DNA from: Lachnospiraceae bacterium
GTDB taxonomy: Bacteria > Bacillota > Clostridia > Lachnospirales > Lachnospiraceae
Direction: 5' to 3'
Assembly: GCA_021202465.1 (NCBI GenBank)
Contig: JAJQCZ010000002.1
Location: forward strand, 13,324-66,842
Length of the DNA stretch: 53,519 nt
Positions 15,124 through 24,410 of this stretch are shown here, piece by piece. The position numbers were made by a program, and so were the translations under genes. The notes beneath the pieces were generated by a model. That model ran no database searches. It was not told the DNA's origin and was given only the letters and a program-made list of their open reading frames with translations. The stretch's first letter is position 1; the number at the start of each line of letters is the position of its first letter.

Positions 15124-16215
15124 TCAAACCTGATAGAACTCTTTATACCATTCTGCGAACTTTCTCAATCCATCTCTCAGGCTCGTCGATGGTTTGAACC
15201 CAAAGTCTCTTTCCAACGCGCTCGTGTCCGCATACGTCACCGGCACATCTCCGGGCTGCATCGGTACCAGTTCCTTGTGCGCATCAAAATCATACCCCTC
15301 ATCCAGCACCCCGGCCCGGACCAGTTCCTGCTGCAGGATATCAACAAAATCAAGCAGGTTCTCCGGTTGGTTATTACCTATGTTATATACACGATACGGC
15401 GGAATCGGAAGGCCATCTTCCCCCTCCACCTTCTCCGGCGCGCACTGCATCACGCGCTTCACACCCTCCACGATATCGTCCACATAGGTAAAATCCCGCT
15501 TACAGTTGCCGTAGTTGAAGATCTGAATCATCTTTCCGGCACGGAGTTTGTCTGTAAAACCGAAGTACGCCATATCCGGCCGCCCGGCCGGGCCATACAC
15601 GGTAAAGAAGCGCAGACCCGTGGACGGAATATTATAAAGCTTGCTGTAGGCATGAGCGAGAAGCTCATTGCTCTTCTTCGTGGCCGCATAGAGAGACACC
15701 GGGTTGTCCACCTTGTCCTCCACACTATAGGGCACCTTCTTATTGCTGCCATACACAGAGGAGGAGGAAGCGTACACCAGATGCTCCACACCGGTCTTCC
15801 CGTCGTCATAAGAATGCCGGCAGGCTTCCAGGATATTATAAAATCCGATCAGGTTGCTCTCGATATACACATCCGGATTCGTGATACTATACCGCACCCC
15901 CGCCTGCGCCGCCAGATTAACCACGATCTGCGGCTGATGCTCCCTGAAAAGAGACTCAATCGTTTCTTTCTCCGCGATATTTCCCTTCACAAACGTCCAG
16001 GATGACTGCGGATACTGCCCGGCCGTCCTCTGAATCTCCTCCAGCCGATACTCTTTGATCGACACATCATAGTAGTCATTCAGATTATCAATTCCTACGA
16101 TATTCACAGGCGAGCAGGTCCTCAGCAGTTCCAACACAAGATTCGCGCCGATGAACCCGGCGGCGCCTGTCACAAGGATCGTACTGTTTTTGATCTTTAC
16201 GTTCTTCTCTAACAT
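15124..16215 (-). CDS. UDP-glucuronate 4-epimerase-type SDR enzyme
   Basis: About 363 residues from ATG 16213-16215 (GGGGG nine bases upstream); two earlier in-frame starts lack a good site. Extended short-chain dehydrogenase: GAAGFIGANL for NAD binding, SSSSVYGSN, the YAATK catalytic Tyr/Lys pair, and the RFFTVYGPAGRPDMA segment typical of UDP-glucuronate epimerases. It would convert UDP-GlcA to UDP-GalA. The directly preceding gene makes UDP-GlcA, which supports the assignment. A 4,6-dehydratase-like role is less likely, because the residues after TVYGP and the KRDFTYVDD motif fit epimerases. Confidence 0.85.
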   Translation of the reverse strand: MLEKNVKIKNSTILVTGAAGFIGANLVLELLRTCSPVNIVGIDNLNDYYDVSIKEYRLEEIQRTAGQYPQSSWTFVKGNIAEKETIESLFREHQPQIVVNLAAQAGVRYSITNPDVYIESNLIGFYNILEACRHSYDDGKTGVEHLVYASSSSVYGSNKKVPYSVEDKVDNPVSLYAATKKSNELLAHAYSKLYNIPSTGLRFFTVYGPAGRPDMAYFGFTDKLRAGKMIQIFNYGNCKRDFTYVDDIVEGVKRVMQCAPEKVEGEDGLPIPPYRVYNIGNNQPENLLDFVDILQQELVRAGVLDEGYDFDAHKELVPMQPGDVPVTYADTSALERDFGFKPSTSLRDGLRKFAEWYKEFYQV

Positions 16216-16261
16216 CCGTTTAACCCCCATTATTGCAAATGTTTCTTTATGTCTTTCCCCA

Positions 16262-17494
16262 TCAATCACGCAGATAAATATCGCGCGTATATACCTTCTC
16301 CTTCACGTCATCCAGGCAGCTGTCATAGCGGTTCGCCAGAATCGCCTGACTCCTCTTCTTAAACTCATCCATGTCATTTACGACTACAGAGCCGAAGAAC
16401 GTCTCACCGTCACGCAGCGTCGGCTCGTAAATGATCACCGTCGCTCCCTTGGCCTTGATTCTCTTCATCACACCCTGGATGCTGCTCTGGCGGAAATTAT
16501 CACTGTTGCTCTTCATCGTAAGGCGGTACACGCCGATCACCACTTCTTTTTCCTTCTCGGCGCTCCACGCATCGTTCGCCTGGTACGCACCGGCCATCTC
16601 CAGGACCCGGTCAGCGATAAAATCCTTCCGGATCCGGTTGCTCTCAACGACCGCACGAATCATGGTCTCCGGCACATCCTCATAATTGGCAAGAAGCTGC
16701 TTCGTGTCCTTCGGCAGGCAATATCCGCCGTATCCGAAGCTGGGATTGTTATAGTGACTGCCGATACGCGGATCCAGACACACACTGTCAATAATAGCCT
16801 GTGTATCCAGCCCCTTCACTTCGGCATAGGTATCCAATTCATTAAAATAAGCCACCCGGACCGCCAGATATGTATTGGCAAACAGCTTCACCGCTTCGGC
16901 CTCTGTAAATCCCAGATACCGTACCGGAATATTTTCATCCACCGCGCCCTCCACCAGCAAATCCGCAAAGGTATGCGCGGCCTCCACCAAGTGCTCATCA
17001 TTCAAATCTGTTCCCACAACGATCCGGCTCGGATGAAGGTTGTCATACAATGCCTTCGATTCCCGCAGAAATTCCGGGCTGAAAATGATATTTCTGTCGT
17101 TGTATTTCTTACGGACCGCCTCCGTATATCCTACAGGAATCGTAGACTTGATCACCAACAGAACGTCTGGATTGTACTTTCTGACCGTCTCGATCACATC
17201 CTCCACGCAGCTCGTGTCAAAGAAATTATTCTTCGTATCATAATTCGTGGGAGTGGCAATGATCACCATCTCCGCATCCTTATACGCCAGCTCCCGGTCC
17301 GTCGTGGCGATAAGATGGAGCTCGCGGTTCGCCAGATACTCCTCAATCTCCGCATCCTGAATCGGCGACTTCCCGCTATTGATCAGATCGACCTTCCACG
17401 GTGTGTTGTTGACCGCATAGACCTCGTGATGCTGTGCCAGAAGAACGGCCAGAGAGAGACCAACATATCCTGTTCCTGCTACGGTTATCTTCAT
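16262..17494 (-). CDS. ugd: UDP-glucose 6-dehydrogenase
   Basis: 410 residues; ATG after AAGGAG. It resembles the short E. coli-type Ugd: N-terminal Rossmann [45 protein letters not shown], and the catalytic Cys in [10 protein letters not shown]. It oxidises UDP-glucose to UDP-glucuronate with two NAD. One oddity: at the end of beta-2, where the family usually has Asp (AVD..P.KV), this protein has AVNNTPWKV, so the ribose-binding acid is Asn. It overlaps possible upstream starts of the epimerase gene and is surely co-transcribed with it, giving a UDP-GlcA/UDP-GalA supply pair for capsule synthesis. Confidence 0.93.
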   Translation of the reverse strand: MKITVAGTGYVGLSLAVLLAQHHEVYAVNNTPWKVDLINSGKSPIQDAEIEEYLANRELHLIATTDRELAYKDAEMVIIATPTNYDTKNNFFDTSCVEDVIETVRKYNPDVLLVIKSTIPVGYTEAVRKKYNDRNIIFSPEFLRESKALYDNLHPSRIVVGTDLNDEHLVEAAHTFADLLVEGAVDENIPVRYLGFTEAEAVKLFANTYLAVRVAYFNELDTYAEVKGLDTQAIIDSVCLDPRIGSHYNNPSFGYGGYCLPKDTKQLLANYEDVPETMIRAVVESNRIRKDFIADRVLEMAGAYQANDAWSAEKEKEVVIGVYRLTMKSNSDNFRQSSIQGVMKRIKAKGATVIIYEPTLRDGETFFGSVVVNDMDEFKKRSQAILANRYDSCLDDVKEKVYTRDIYLRD

Positions 17495-17521
17495 TGTTTG
17501 GGTTCTCCTTTGTAATTATTA

Positions 17522-18670
17522 TCATGCCCGCTTTGAGGACTTTAGTGTTGCCAGAGACGATAACAAAATAGGAATAATGATTACAGTAGACAGCAATTCA
17601 AAAAAACGTGAACATATAGCTGAATCACCTAAATATGCAAATAAAAACATGTCTAAAAGCAACAATTCTAACACTGTCATGATTTCACAAAACCGAATCG
17701 AATTTATCTTCAATCGATCTTTCTCAAATAATCCGCCCAATAATCTTATAATTTTAAATTTCAATAGTAAAAATAGATATTCTATATCATATTTCCTTGA
17801 TAGACAATAAGACCTCATTTGATAATATAAATAATAGAAACCTAATAAGAATATCCCGGAAAGACCGACTTGTTCTGCCTTTTTATCCACATAGTCTGTT
17901 GTATCACGCAAGGCATCCTCCCGCTTTTTATTTTTCTGCATTACCTGATCGATTCTCCCCTGTATTTTCCTTCCATCCTGATTGATAAAGTAAATCGCAA
18001 TCAAACAATAAAGATTAAAGAAATGACAAAATGCCAATGCTAACGTATAGCATAAAACAACAATTATAACCAGAATGGTTTGTATCGTGTCCTTCATATC
18101 ATATAAGCACTCATATACAGCTCCAACTGTACTTTCATTCGTTACAGCAAGCAAGAGCAACTCTATTAGCATCGTCAGTAATTCCGGATTGGAAATTCGG
18201 GGCAATGTTTCTGCCTTTCTTTTATTGTATGATTGAAAATAAAATGCCAGTATAGTAACAATCGTACTCAGGAGGCAGCACACAGACAAAATGATACTGC
18301 AGGTAACAAGCCATCGAACTTTAGTAAACATATAAATAATACATATAAATGAAGATAATGTTCCCAAAAACATTATCCCAAATATATCATTTAATAAAAC
18401 CGCTATTTTTTCACTACTTTTTTCTATGAAATCTGTAACCACATTTGGTGCTTTTCCCCCAAATTCGCGATACCCTCGTATATCTTGAAACAGAAAACTT
18501 TCAGCCATTCCCACTACTACAGCCAAGCTCAGTCCACTGGTCCAGATTTGTATAGTCTGTTCCGCTTCCTCCAAAGCCGTCTCCATATTCATATATGGCA
18601 ACAAAACAAGCAACCAAGTTATTAGCAGTAAAGGCACATATTTTATCAGGATTCCCAATTTCCTCTTCAT
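17522..18670 (-). CDS. Multi-pass membrane protein of unknown function
   Basis: 382 residues, AT-rich coding. About eight hydrophobic segments: two near the N-terminus (10-60), a cluster at about 90-150, two at about 175-235, and a C-terminal group (about 280-380). A charged helix with KKREDALRDTTDYVDKK lies between. No domain is recognised. It ends 27 nt before the UDP-glucose dehydrogenase start, so it may be co-transcribed with it. Its low GC content differs from the neighbouring ugd pair and suggests separate acquisition. Confidence 0.7.
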   Translation of the reverse strand: MKRKLGILIKYVPLLLITWLLVLLPYMNMETALEEAEQTIQIWTSGLSLAVVVGMAESFLFQDIRGYREFGGKAPNVVTDFIEKSSEKIAVLLNDIFGIMFLGTLSSFICIIYMFTKVRWLVTCSIILSVCCLLSTIVTILAFYFQSYNKRKAETLPRISNPELLTMLIELLLLAVTNESTVGAVYECLYDMKDTIQTILVIIVVLCYTLALAFCHFFNLYCLIAIYFINQDGRKIQGRIDQVMQKNKKREDALRDTTDYVDKKAEQVGLSGIFLLGFYYLYYQMRSYCLSRKYDIEYLFLLLKFKIIRLLGGLFEKDRLKINSIRFCEIMTVLELLLLDMFLFAYLGDSAICSRFFELLSTVIIIPILLSSLATLKSSKRA

Positions 18671-18871
18671 AATTTTATCACGTAATTTGAACGACTAAAA
18701 TTTCTACTAACTCTTTTATCATGTGAACTTTGCGCAGAAGTTACACCAAACCCATAAGACGTTTTTCCACCACATTGATACAGATCAAACATCCAAAAAA
18801 TAAGTACTTGCTCCAAACTCTTCCATGGTCGACTTGGTTTTCGAGGAACTCTTTCAAGCGGAATGCTATAC

Positions 18872-18897
18872 TTCCACTCTTCCTGCTTTCAGTATAC
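18872..18897 (-). repeat. Partial promoter-type repeat at the AAA gene 3' end
   Basis: Minus strand GTATACTGAAAGC-GGAAGAGTGG matches the segments at 13265-13291 and 20617-20643, which lie downstream of the -10 in two promoters. Here the same TATACTGA supplies the last Tyr codon and the TGA stop of the AAA-like gene. With the copy at 20617-20643 it brackets that gene as a direct repeat. Confidence 0.6.
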
Positions 18898-20568
18898 ATG
18901 CCTCTCCCGCAGCACTTCCACTTTACAGGAATGCCTTTTCGCGGTATCCTCTTTATCATATCCGATCCCCACCGCAAGTACCCGTCCTGTATATTCCGAC
19001 TTCTGGCCCAGCGTTCCCTCAAACCGAAGAACATACTGACGGTCTTTGATCTGCTGTATTGCCTCATCGGCTGTATGGTTCACCTTCAGTTCTAAGATTA
19101 TCGCATCCTCATCCTTCCTGAAAGGATAAAAAATATAGTCCACATAACCGACGCCTGCCTTATCCTCACGATCAATCCGATAATAGTTAAGCGCTTCCAG
19201 ATATACCCAGCGAATGATGGAAGCCAGCTCCGCCTCATTATTATACACCTGCAGCGGGCTTTCCGTGTTATGGACAAACTGCAGGATCTCCGTCATCGTC
19301 TTTGTGTCTCCCGCTTTCGTTGCTCTGAGCATGCGCCCGGATTCCTTCGTGAGCCAATATACATTCCCCAGAGATTCTTCCCTCTGAACCATCTCAGCGA
19401 ACTTACCCATCAATTCCTTATTGGGAATCGACACACACCCATCCTCATAATTCAGAAACCCATAGACAACCATTGCCGAAAAGATCTCATCGCGCGTTTT
19501 TAGCTCCATCGACGTAGCTGCGTACTCACACACCTTCGCCGGAACCGGAATGTCCGCAATCAGCAGGCCAACATCCTCCTTCACCTGATCCACATTCGCC
19601 CCGATATAATAAAACAATTCATCATAAGGCCCGGAGCTCGTCCAGTAACTGCCCAGATTATTATTCATAAGCGCCAGAACAACCGACCGCGGATTATAAA
19701 CCCTCTCCCCAGCCTTCGTATGATAGCCGTCATACCAGAGACGCAAACCTTCCCTCGTGACATTCCTGTCAGAAAGCCGCTGCCTCTGATACCTCTGATA
19801 AAGCTCATCCGCCTCCGTGTCAGTGAACCCGAAATATTCAGAGAACTTCTCCTCCGTTACCATCGTATATTCACAGAACATATTCAGTTCAGAACCGCTG
19901 GAATACTTCACAATCGGAAGAATCCCCGTCATATATGCCAGTTCGACATACGCACTGTCCTTCAGAAGAGAACTCAGGAATTTTGTAAAACTTTTTTTAT
20001 CCTCTTCCGTGACAAAATTTTGGTGGTATATATAATCCCATTCATCAAGCACAAATATAAATCGTTCTCTTCCACAGTATTCATAAATATTGGTAAATAC
20101 GTCCCATACCGCATCGTCACTCTCAATCTCTGCATCCGGGTATGCCTTCCTCAGATCACGGATAAGTCCCCTCTCGATTCTGGAAATATACTGCTCATAG
20201 GACTTACAGTCCCGCGGAATCCTGTTAAACGAAACATGAACCACATTGTGCTTATTCAGATGCCGTTCATACCAGTCAAAGGAAGATACCTTTAAAGCAT
20301 CAAACTCTTTATGGCTGTCAATCCCCTTACCAAAATATGACGCGATCATATTCGCCGCCAGCGTCTTGCCAAATCGGCGCGGACGGGTAATACAAATATA
20401 CTTGGGATTCGCTTTTACGTTCGGATCCTGCTTCACAGGCTTCTCCTGCCTGGCCTCCATAACAGCCACCAGTTCCTCAAGCAGCTGTGACTTATCCACA
20501 TAATACGGGAGCAAACATTCATCACGAAACAATTCATATGCACTGGAGCCATTCAAATAAATTCCCAT
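18889..20568 (-). CDS. AAA-ATPase-like / PD-(D/E)XK nuclease-like protein (paralogue B)
   Basis: 559 residues starting MGIYLNGSS, a family-typical opening. Walker A variant RPRRFGKT near residue 85, Walker B-like FVLDEWD near 190, and a C-terminal PD-(D/E)XK core (GVGYVDYIF then IILELKVNH). The EWD rather than EYD box groups it with the paralogue at 49647 more than with the one at 10481. It has its own promoter (20637-20665). The flanking direct repeats suggest it moved or duplicated as a cassette. Function is unsettled; a nuclease coupled to a STAND/AAA-type switch is plausible. Confidence 0.85.
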   Translation of the reverse strand: MGIYLNGSSAYELFRDECLLPYYVDKSQLLEELVAVMEARQEKPVKQDPNVKANPKYICITRPRRFGKTLAANMIASYFGKGIDSHKEFDALKVSSFDWYERHLNKHNVVHVSFNRIPRDCKSYEQYISRIERGLIRDLRKAYPDAEIESDDAVWDVFTNIYEYCGRERFIFVLDEWDYIYHQNFVTEEDKKSFTKFLSSLLKDSAYVELAYMTGILPIVKYSSGSELNMFCEYTMVTEEKFSEYFGFTDTEADELYQRYQRQRLSDRNVTREGLRLWYDGYHTKAGERVYNPRSVVLALMNNNLGSYWTSSGPYDELFYYIGANVDQVKEDVGLLIADIPVPAKVCEYAATSMELKTRDEIFSAMVVYGFLNYEDGCVSIPNKELMGKFAEMVQREESLGNVYWLTKESGRMLRATKAGDTKTMTEILQFVHNTESPLQVYNNEAELASIIRWVYLEALNYYRIDREDKAGVGYVDYIFYPFRKDEDAIILELKVNHTADEAIQQIKDRQYVLRFEGTLGQKSEYTGRVLAVGIGYDKEDTAKRHSCKVEVLRERHVY

Positions 20569-20636
20569 ACATCCACCGCTTTCCGTGTTCTATCAATGAT
20601 ATAATACACACCCTACTTCCCACTCTTCCAGCTTTC

Positions 20637-20665
20637 AGTATACCTGCCCTGCAGCCTTTATGCAA
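20637..20665 (-). promoter_or_regulatory. Promoter of the AAA-like gene (repeat copy)
   Basis: Minus strand TTGCAT (20660-20665), 17-bp spacer, TATACT (20637-20642). It shares -35, -10 and downstream sequence with the promoter at 13285-13313. Confidence 0.7.
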
Positions 20666-20744
20666 CGGCCAGCAGAAAATCTTAATTTCCTCAGGAATGC
20701 ACTGACCATATCTATCCTCACCCCGTAATGGGGCCTGCTCCTAT

Positions 20745-21647
20745 TTATTCAAGTTTCATCTTTTCCATCAATTTTTCTCGTTCCAGAATTCTCTTTGCCC
20801 TGATATAGATTAAATCACTTTCGATATCCATCCTATAAGACTGGTACTTTCGATTAAACACATTATGATAATGAAATATGACCGTTCCCTTCGCTGCTAC
20901 TGCAACCAAAATTCCGGCAGCTCTATAAAAAAATTCGTGGTGGTCAATCATCCGAATATTATCATCCCACCCTATTTTTTTAATACTTTCCGTCCTTGCC
21001 AAAAAACAATTCGGTGTTTTCCCCATCACAATATGACTATCATCCAGTTTTGTCATATGTGGAATCAGCAATTTTCGCGGTGCTTCTTCCATTGAAAATT
21101 TATTATATGCTACCTCCACATGTTTGTCCGGATTTTTACATAATACTGCGGTTAGTGGGCAGAAAGCCACAAGATCAACTTCGGGATGATTCATCAAGAA
21201 GTGAAGCTGTTCTCCTATCTTTGTCCTGCGTGTGAGAAGTTCATCATCATCCAGTTTTACCAGGAATGGAGTCTTAACAGCCTGCAACGCTTTATTCAGG
21301 CCAGCACTCACTCCAGTATTGAACGGCAGATGTATAATCTCTACACAATCTCCGACTATTTCAAGCGGAATTCTGCTATCATCTGCAATGATCACTTTAA
21401 CACCAGGATAATAAGACTGAATGCTTTTGTATAGTCTTGTCGCCATATTTTGACGTTCAAAGGATTTATATATAAAGGTGACATTTTTCTTTACGAAGTC
21501 AATCTCATCCTGATTCGGTTTACTATCACCGGATATGGCATAAAGTGCATCAAAGAAAAGATAATCAAGTCGACTAATCAGACGAAATGACAGAGATGCC
21601 AATGGCTGTAAAGGACTTGCTGTTATTCTTTTTGTAAATTCACTCAT
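20745..21647 (-). CDS. GT-A fold glycosyltransferase
   Basis: About 300 residues from ATG 21645-21647, which follows GAGGTGAG. Features include VTFIYKSFERQ, a VIIADDS segment at the end of beta-2, NTGVSAGLNKAL, and KLDDDELL as the DXD metal/nucleotide-sugar site near residue 145. It is similar to GT2-like enzymes, especially those resembling GalNAc-type transferases in layout, but acceptor and donor cannot be named. No transmembrane helices, so it is cytoplasmic or membrane-peripheral. It is separated from the main capsule locus by the defence-like cassette and may be a displaced capsule gene. Confidence 0.8.
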   Translation of the reverse strand: MSEFTKRITASPLQPLASLSFRLISRLDYLFFDALYAISGDSKPNQDEIDFVKKNVTFIYKSFERQNMATRLYKSIQSYYPGVKVIIADDSRIPLEIVGDCVEIIHLPFNTGVSAGLNKALQAVKTPFLVKLDDDELLTRRTKIGEQLHFLMNHPEVDLVAFCPLTAVLCKNPDKHVEVAYNKFSMEEAPRKLLIPHMTKLDDSHIVMGKTPNCFLARTESIKKIGWDDNIRMIDHHEFFYRAAGILVAVAAKGTVIFHYHNVFNRKYQSYRMDIESDLIYIRAKRILEREKLMEKMKLE

Positions 21648-21693
21648 TATCTCACCTCTGTAAAGTGACACTATGTGTGCCTCTCCTATTCCT

Positions 21694-22521
21694 TTACCAT
21701 CTATATCTTCGACATGGAAATTTCAATTCGTGAAGCCCAGCTTCCTTACATACGGAGGACAAAACCTTTAATATTTCATCCCTTGTGAGATTGAACCAAT
21801 CTCCAAGCTCACGGTCTGAAAAGCAATAAAAAACCTCTTCACCCGTTCCATGCTTGCTATATGCCTTTTCTGCTTCGGCAATTTTTAGTCTCCTACGGAG
21901 AGAAACCAGCATATCAGAAATAACCTCAAATTTTTCTCTCCAAATCGGATTTTGAATAGCCGATTTTCCCTGCGCTTGTTTTAAAACAACTCCATCTCGA
22001 GTTCTTAATACGCCGGTATTTAGCGCAATAATAGCATCTTCAATCGCTCTATCAAAATCCTCCATCCGCCCCTCTTGATAAATATCGTCTTTGAAAGCCG
22101 GACGATCAAAGCATTCGACAAAAAACTGTACGAGTTCTTTATCCTCATTGAAGTTTTGTGCTGGACTAGATGTTTCCACCTCCATTATGGACATTTCTTC
22201 AGCAATACGTTTCCAATTTTGCAGAATTTCTTTTGTATAACGGGTGGTATCAGTATCAATTAGTTTAGAGCAAGACTGACACAACCATATTCCATTTTCA
22301 AAAGATTTCCGTTCTTGTGGTGTCATACTTTCGTCATATCGTGGGCCACCTTTGGCTGCCGCACAAATATGGGCAGCTACCCCGATATTTGTTATTTTTT
22401 CAGGATTTTCGTTCGCACCACAAGTCAATTTTCTACACATTGGATTGCTACATTTTCGACCCACACGATTTGCCAATAATTCTTTTGTAGCAGAAGAAAA
22501 ATCATCCCTATTATTCGCCAT
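21694..22521 (-). CDS. HNH / zinc-finger protein
   Basis: About 275 residues from ATG 22519-22521 (GAGGTGA upstream). The N-terminal ~95 residues form an HNH-like domain: C-x4-C (CSNPMC), GVAAHICAAA, GPRYD, and NGIWLCQSCSKLID. The last Cys pair is followed by Ser where classical HNH has His, which appears normal for this subfamily, often seen as an N-terminal module of prokaryotic defence proteins. The remaining ~170 residues are alpha-helical and not recognised. It may cut nucleic acid or act as a zinc-binding sensor. It is the last gene of the AT-rich cassette beginning at 25759. Confidence 0.75.
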   Translation of the reverse strand: MANNRDDFSSATKELLANRVGRKCSNPMCRKLTCGANENPEKITNIGVAAHICAAAKGGPRYDESMTPQERKSFENGIWLCQSCSKLIDTDTTRYTKEILQNWKRIAEEMSIMEVETSSPAQNFNEDKELVQFFVECFDRPAFKDDIYQEGRMEDFDRAIEDAIIALNTGVLRTRDGVVLKQAQGKSAIQNPIWREKFEVISDMLVSLRRRLKIAEAEKAYSKHGTGEEVFYCFSDRELGDWFNLTRDEILKVLSSVCKEAGLHELKFPCRRYRW

Positions 22522-22617
22522 CAAAGTCACCTCGTTTCGATGTATCATTTGTCTATAATATAACACTTTGTCCGAAATCTTATCAATTGTGTCCTTCCCG
22601 CTACTCCTCGATAAGGA

Positions 22618-23379
22618 TTACAGTTCAAATAGTTCCACTTTTGCTTTCACCACATCTGTACTATGACGGTATACCACCCTCTCTTTTCCCAGTTCCCACG
22701 CCAAAATATCGTTATCTTCTACTACCTTTTCCTGAAGTTTTCCCTCGCCCACCTGTGCAAAGTTCCCTTTCTCATGCCTCATTGTAAGCATCGCTCCTAC
22801 GACCACAGATAATTCTGGATATAGCTTCATGAGATTACGGTATTGTGCCATATCACATATCGTGATGCCGCCAATCACTGGTTTTATATATAATACGAAA
22901 TATAGACTCCGTATCTCCTTCATATACCTAAGTGGAAGCAAACGACAATCTGGGGACGCAGTTCCAGGTTCTATTTCTTCAGAAGAAGAAAGCGTTGGTG
23001 TACTTAAATAGATACCAATCTGATTCTTCCAGACAGACAGCGCATCTATCTTAAAGATATCCTCCGCAGAAATCATTTTTTTAGTTGCCAACTGTATTGG
23101 GTTGCCAAGTTCTACTAGTTTCTCTAAAAGATCAAGCGTTTGAATTCGATTTTTCTCGCTCCAACACTCTGAATAGCATCCTAATGAAAGAATCGTCCCA
23201 TCCTTTCCCGGCTCGAAATATGGCAGTTCCTTCAATATCTTAAATGCCTGATTTGCAGAAATATATCCCGTCTCTCCGCCTATCCCCAGTTTTGGCAGAT
23301 AACAATATGCACATGAGGCATCACATCCCAACGCAGTGTTCAAAAAGATTCTTGATTGATTTCCATATATATGTTGCAA
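22618..23379 (-). CDS. Radical SAM protein
   Basis: 253 residues; the TTG start (23377-23379) lies eight bases after AAGGAG, which itself overlaps the upstream stop. The cluster motif is C-x3-C-x2-C (CDASCAYC, residues 19-26), followed by YLPKLG, as in spore-photoproduct-lyase-like radical SAM proteins. It is shorter than SPL, and no second cluster motif is visible. It should bind a 4Fe-4S cluster and generate the 5'-deoxyadenosyl radical; the substrate is unknown. The 12-nt spacing from the phosphoribosyltransferase gene argues that the two work together. Confidence 0.82.
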   Translation of the reverse strand: MQHIYGNQSRIFLNTALGCDASCAYCYLPKLGIGGETGYISANQAFKILKELPYFEPGKDGTILSLGCYSECWSEKNRIQTLDLLEKLVELGNPIQLATKKMISAEDIFKIDALSVWKNQIGIYLSTPTLSSSEEIEPGTASPDCRLLPLRYMKEIRSLYFVLYIKPVIGGITICDMAQYRNLMKLYPELSVVVGAMLTMRHEKGNFAQVGEGKLQEKVVEDNDILAWELGKERVVYRHSTDVVKAKVELFEL

Positions 23380-23391
23380 GGCAAAATCTCC

Positions 23392-24306
23392 TTAATAATT
23401 TGTATTCCTTATTTCATAGTCAACCTGCTCTGATTCTCTCGCGTTTGAATCTATTTCTGGCTCTTTCTCTTCAGACTTATTTATAGTTTCCCCCCTCTTC
23501 TGTTTTTTCCCTTGAGCATCATGTGTTTTCAATATAGAAACAAGCTTAACATTTTTATCTTCAATTCGCTTTCTGGCATTTTTTAGTACCGGTTCAAATA
23601 CAACAAAACATACATTAACCTGATAACCATAATGCCTAAGGTCATCAATTGTGTTGCACACCATCGTACCCCCCGTTGTGCTATCATCTACAATTAACGC
23701 TATTTTTCCGGCATCAGGAGTTTTTAAACAATCAAATTTTTCACGCATATCTCCTTCTAACAAAAACCGAGATTTCCCTTCGTGAAGAATAAAAGGCTTC
23801 TTCACAAGTTTTGAAAATTCATACCCTAAAATAGGACTTCCATCCTTCGGGGTAACTACAAAATCAAAATCAATAGATTCAATTCTATGATCTCCGATCA
23901 AGTGTTCCGACCAATAAGACATCAAAGCCCCGGCAAAGTACTTCGCCACATTTTCATCACATGTTGCTCCGATCAGATCATAATAATATGAACTCTCAAT
24001 CCGTCGGTTCTGACCTACACTAACTGAACGATTTATTATGTAGTTTTTCATCTGTTTCTCAGTACTTTTCTCAATATTTTCTCCGGTCAATTTTTTAGGA
24101 TAATTTACTGCTTTGTTCACACGTCTCCGTTGATCAATATCCATTCCCAGTTCCCGGAGCGTCTCTATCATTTCGTCCGCTCGATTTAATCTCAACCACT
24201 TTCGAATAGAATGCGGCAAAAAGCCTACAAAATCCAATATCCCTACCAACGTTGAAAATGCCAGTATAATAAGAATAGCCTGATTAATTCCCTCAAACAC
24301 ATTCAT
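23392..24306 (-). CDS. Membrane-anchored phosphoribosyltransferase-like protein
   Basis: 304 residues; ATG after AAGGTGAGG. A single N-terminal transmembrane helix (about 8-30) precedes a cytoplasmic domain. Residues about 125-265 match the type I PRTase fold: FVVTPKDGSPILGYEFSK, then a hydrophobic strand and VDDSTTGGT, the PRPP-binding loop. It resembles orotate-PRTase-like proteins. The C-terminus is Glu/Lys-rich and probably disordered. Membrane anchoring is unusual for salvage enzymes and suggests a signalling or defence role. It is coupled to the radical SAM gene that follows. Confidence 0.78.
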   Translation of the reverse strand: MNVFEGINQAILIILAFSTLVGILDFVGFLPHSIRKWLRLNRADEMIETLRELGMDIDQRRRVNKAVNYPKKLTGENIEKSTEKQMKNYIINRSVSVGQNRRIESSYYYDLIGATCDENVAKYFAGALMSYWSEHLIGDHRIESIDFDFVVTPKDGSPILGYEFSKLVKKPFILHEGKSRFLLEGDMREKFDCLKTPDAGKIALIVDDSTTGGTMVCNTIDDLRHYGYQVNVCFVVFEPVLKNARKRIEDKNVKLVSILKTHDAQGKKQKRGETINKSEEKEPEIDSNARESEQVDYEIRNTNY

Positions 24307-24410
24307 CTTTCCGCCTCACCTTCCCTATAATATCACGCTCTAAATCACTGATTTTCCTTCCTCCAGCATTAATTATGTTCATGCCTTCATAGGTATTATA
24401 CAAACCCATG

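Noticed and set aside
15277-16005. Plus-strand 242-codon frame opposite the epimerase
   Set aside because: An antisense shadow; the minus strand has a complete, well-conserved SDR enzyme.
18741-19067. 108-codon minus-strand frame over the 3' end of AAA copy B
   Set aside because: It lies mostly out of frame within the AAA coding sequence, has no ribosome site or domain; only a short LKEFLEN stretch resembles the scar at 10373, which is too little to call a gene.
22618-24306. PRTase plus radical SAM pair as part of a retron or viperin system
   Set aside because: No reverse transcriptase or msr/msd-like structure was seen nearby, and the radical SAM protein lacks viperin-type features; its motif and length fit spore-photoproduct-lyase-like proteins better.
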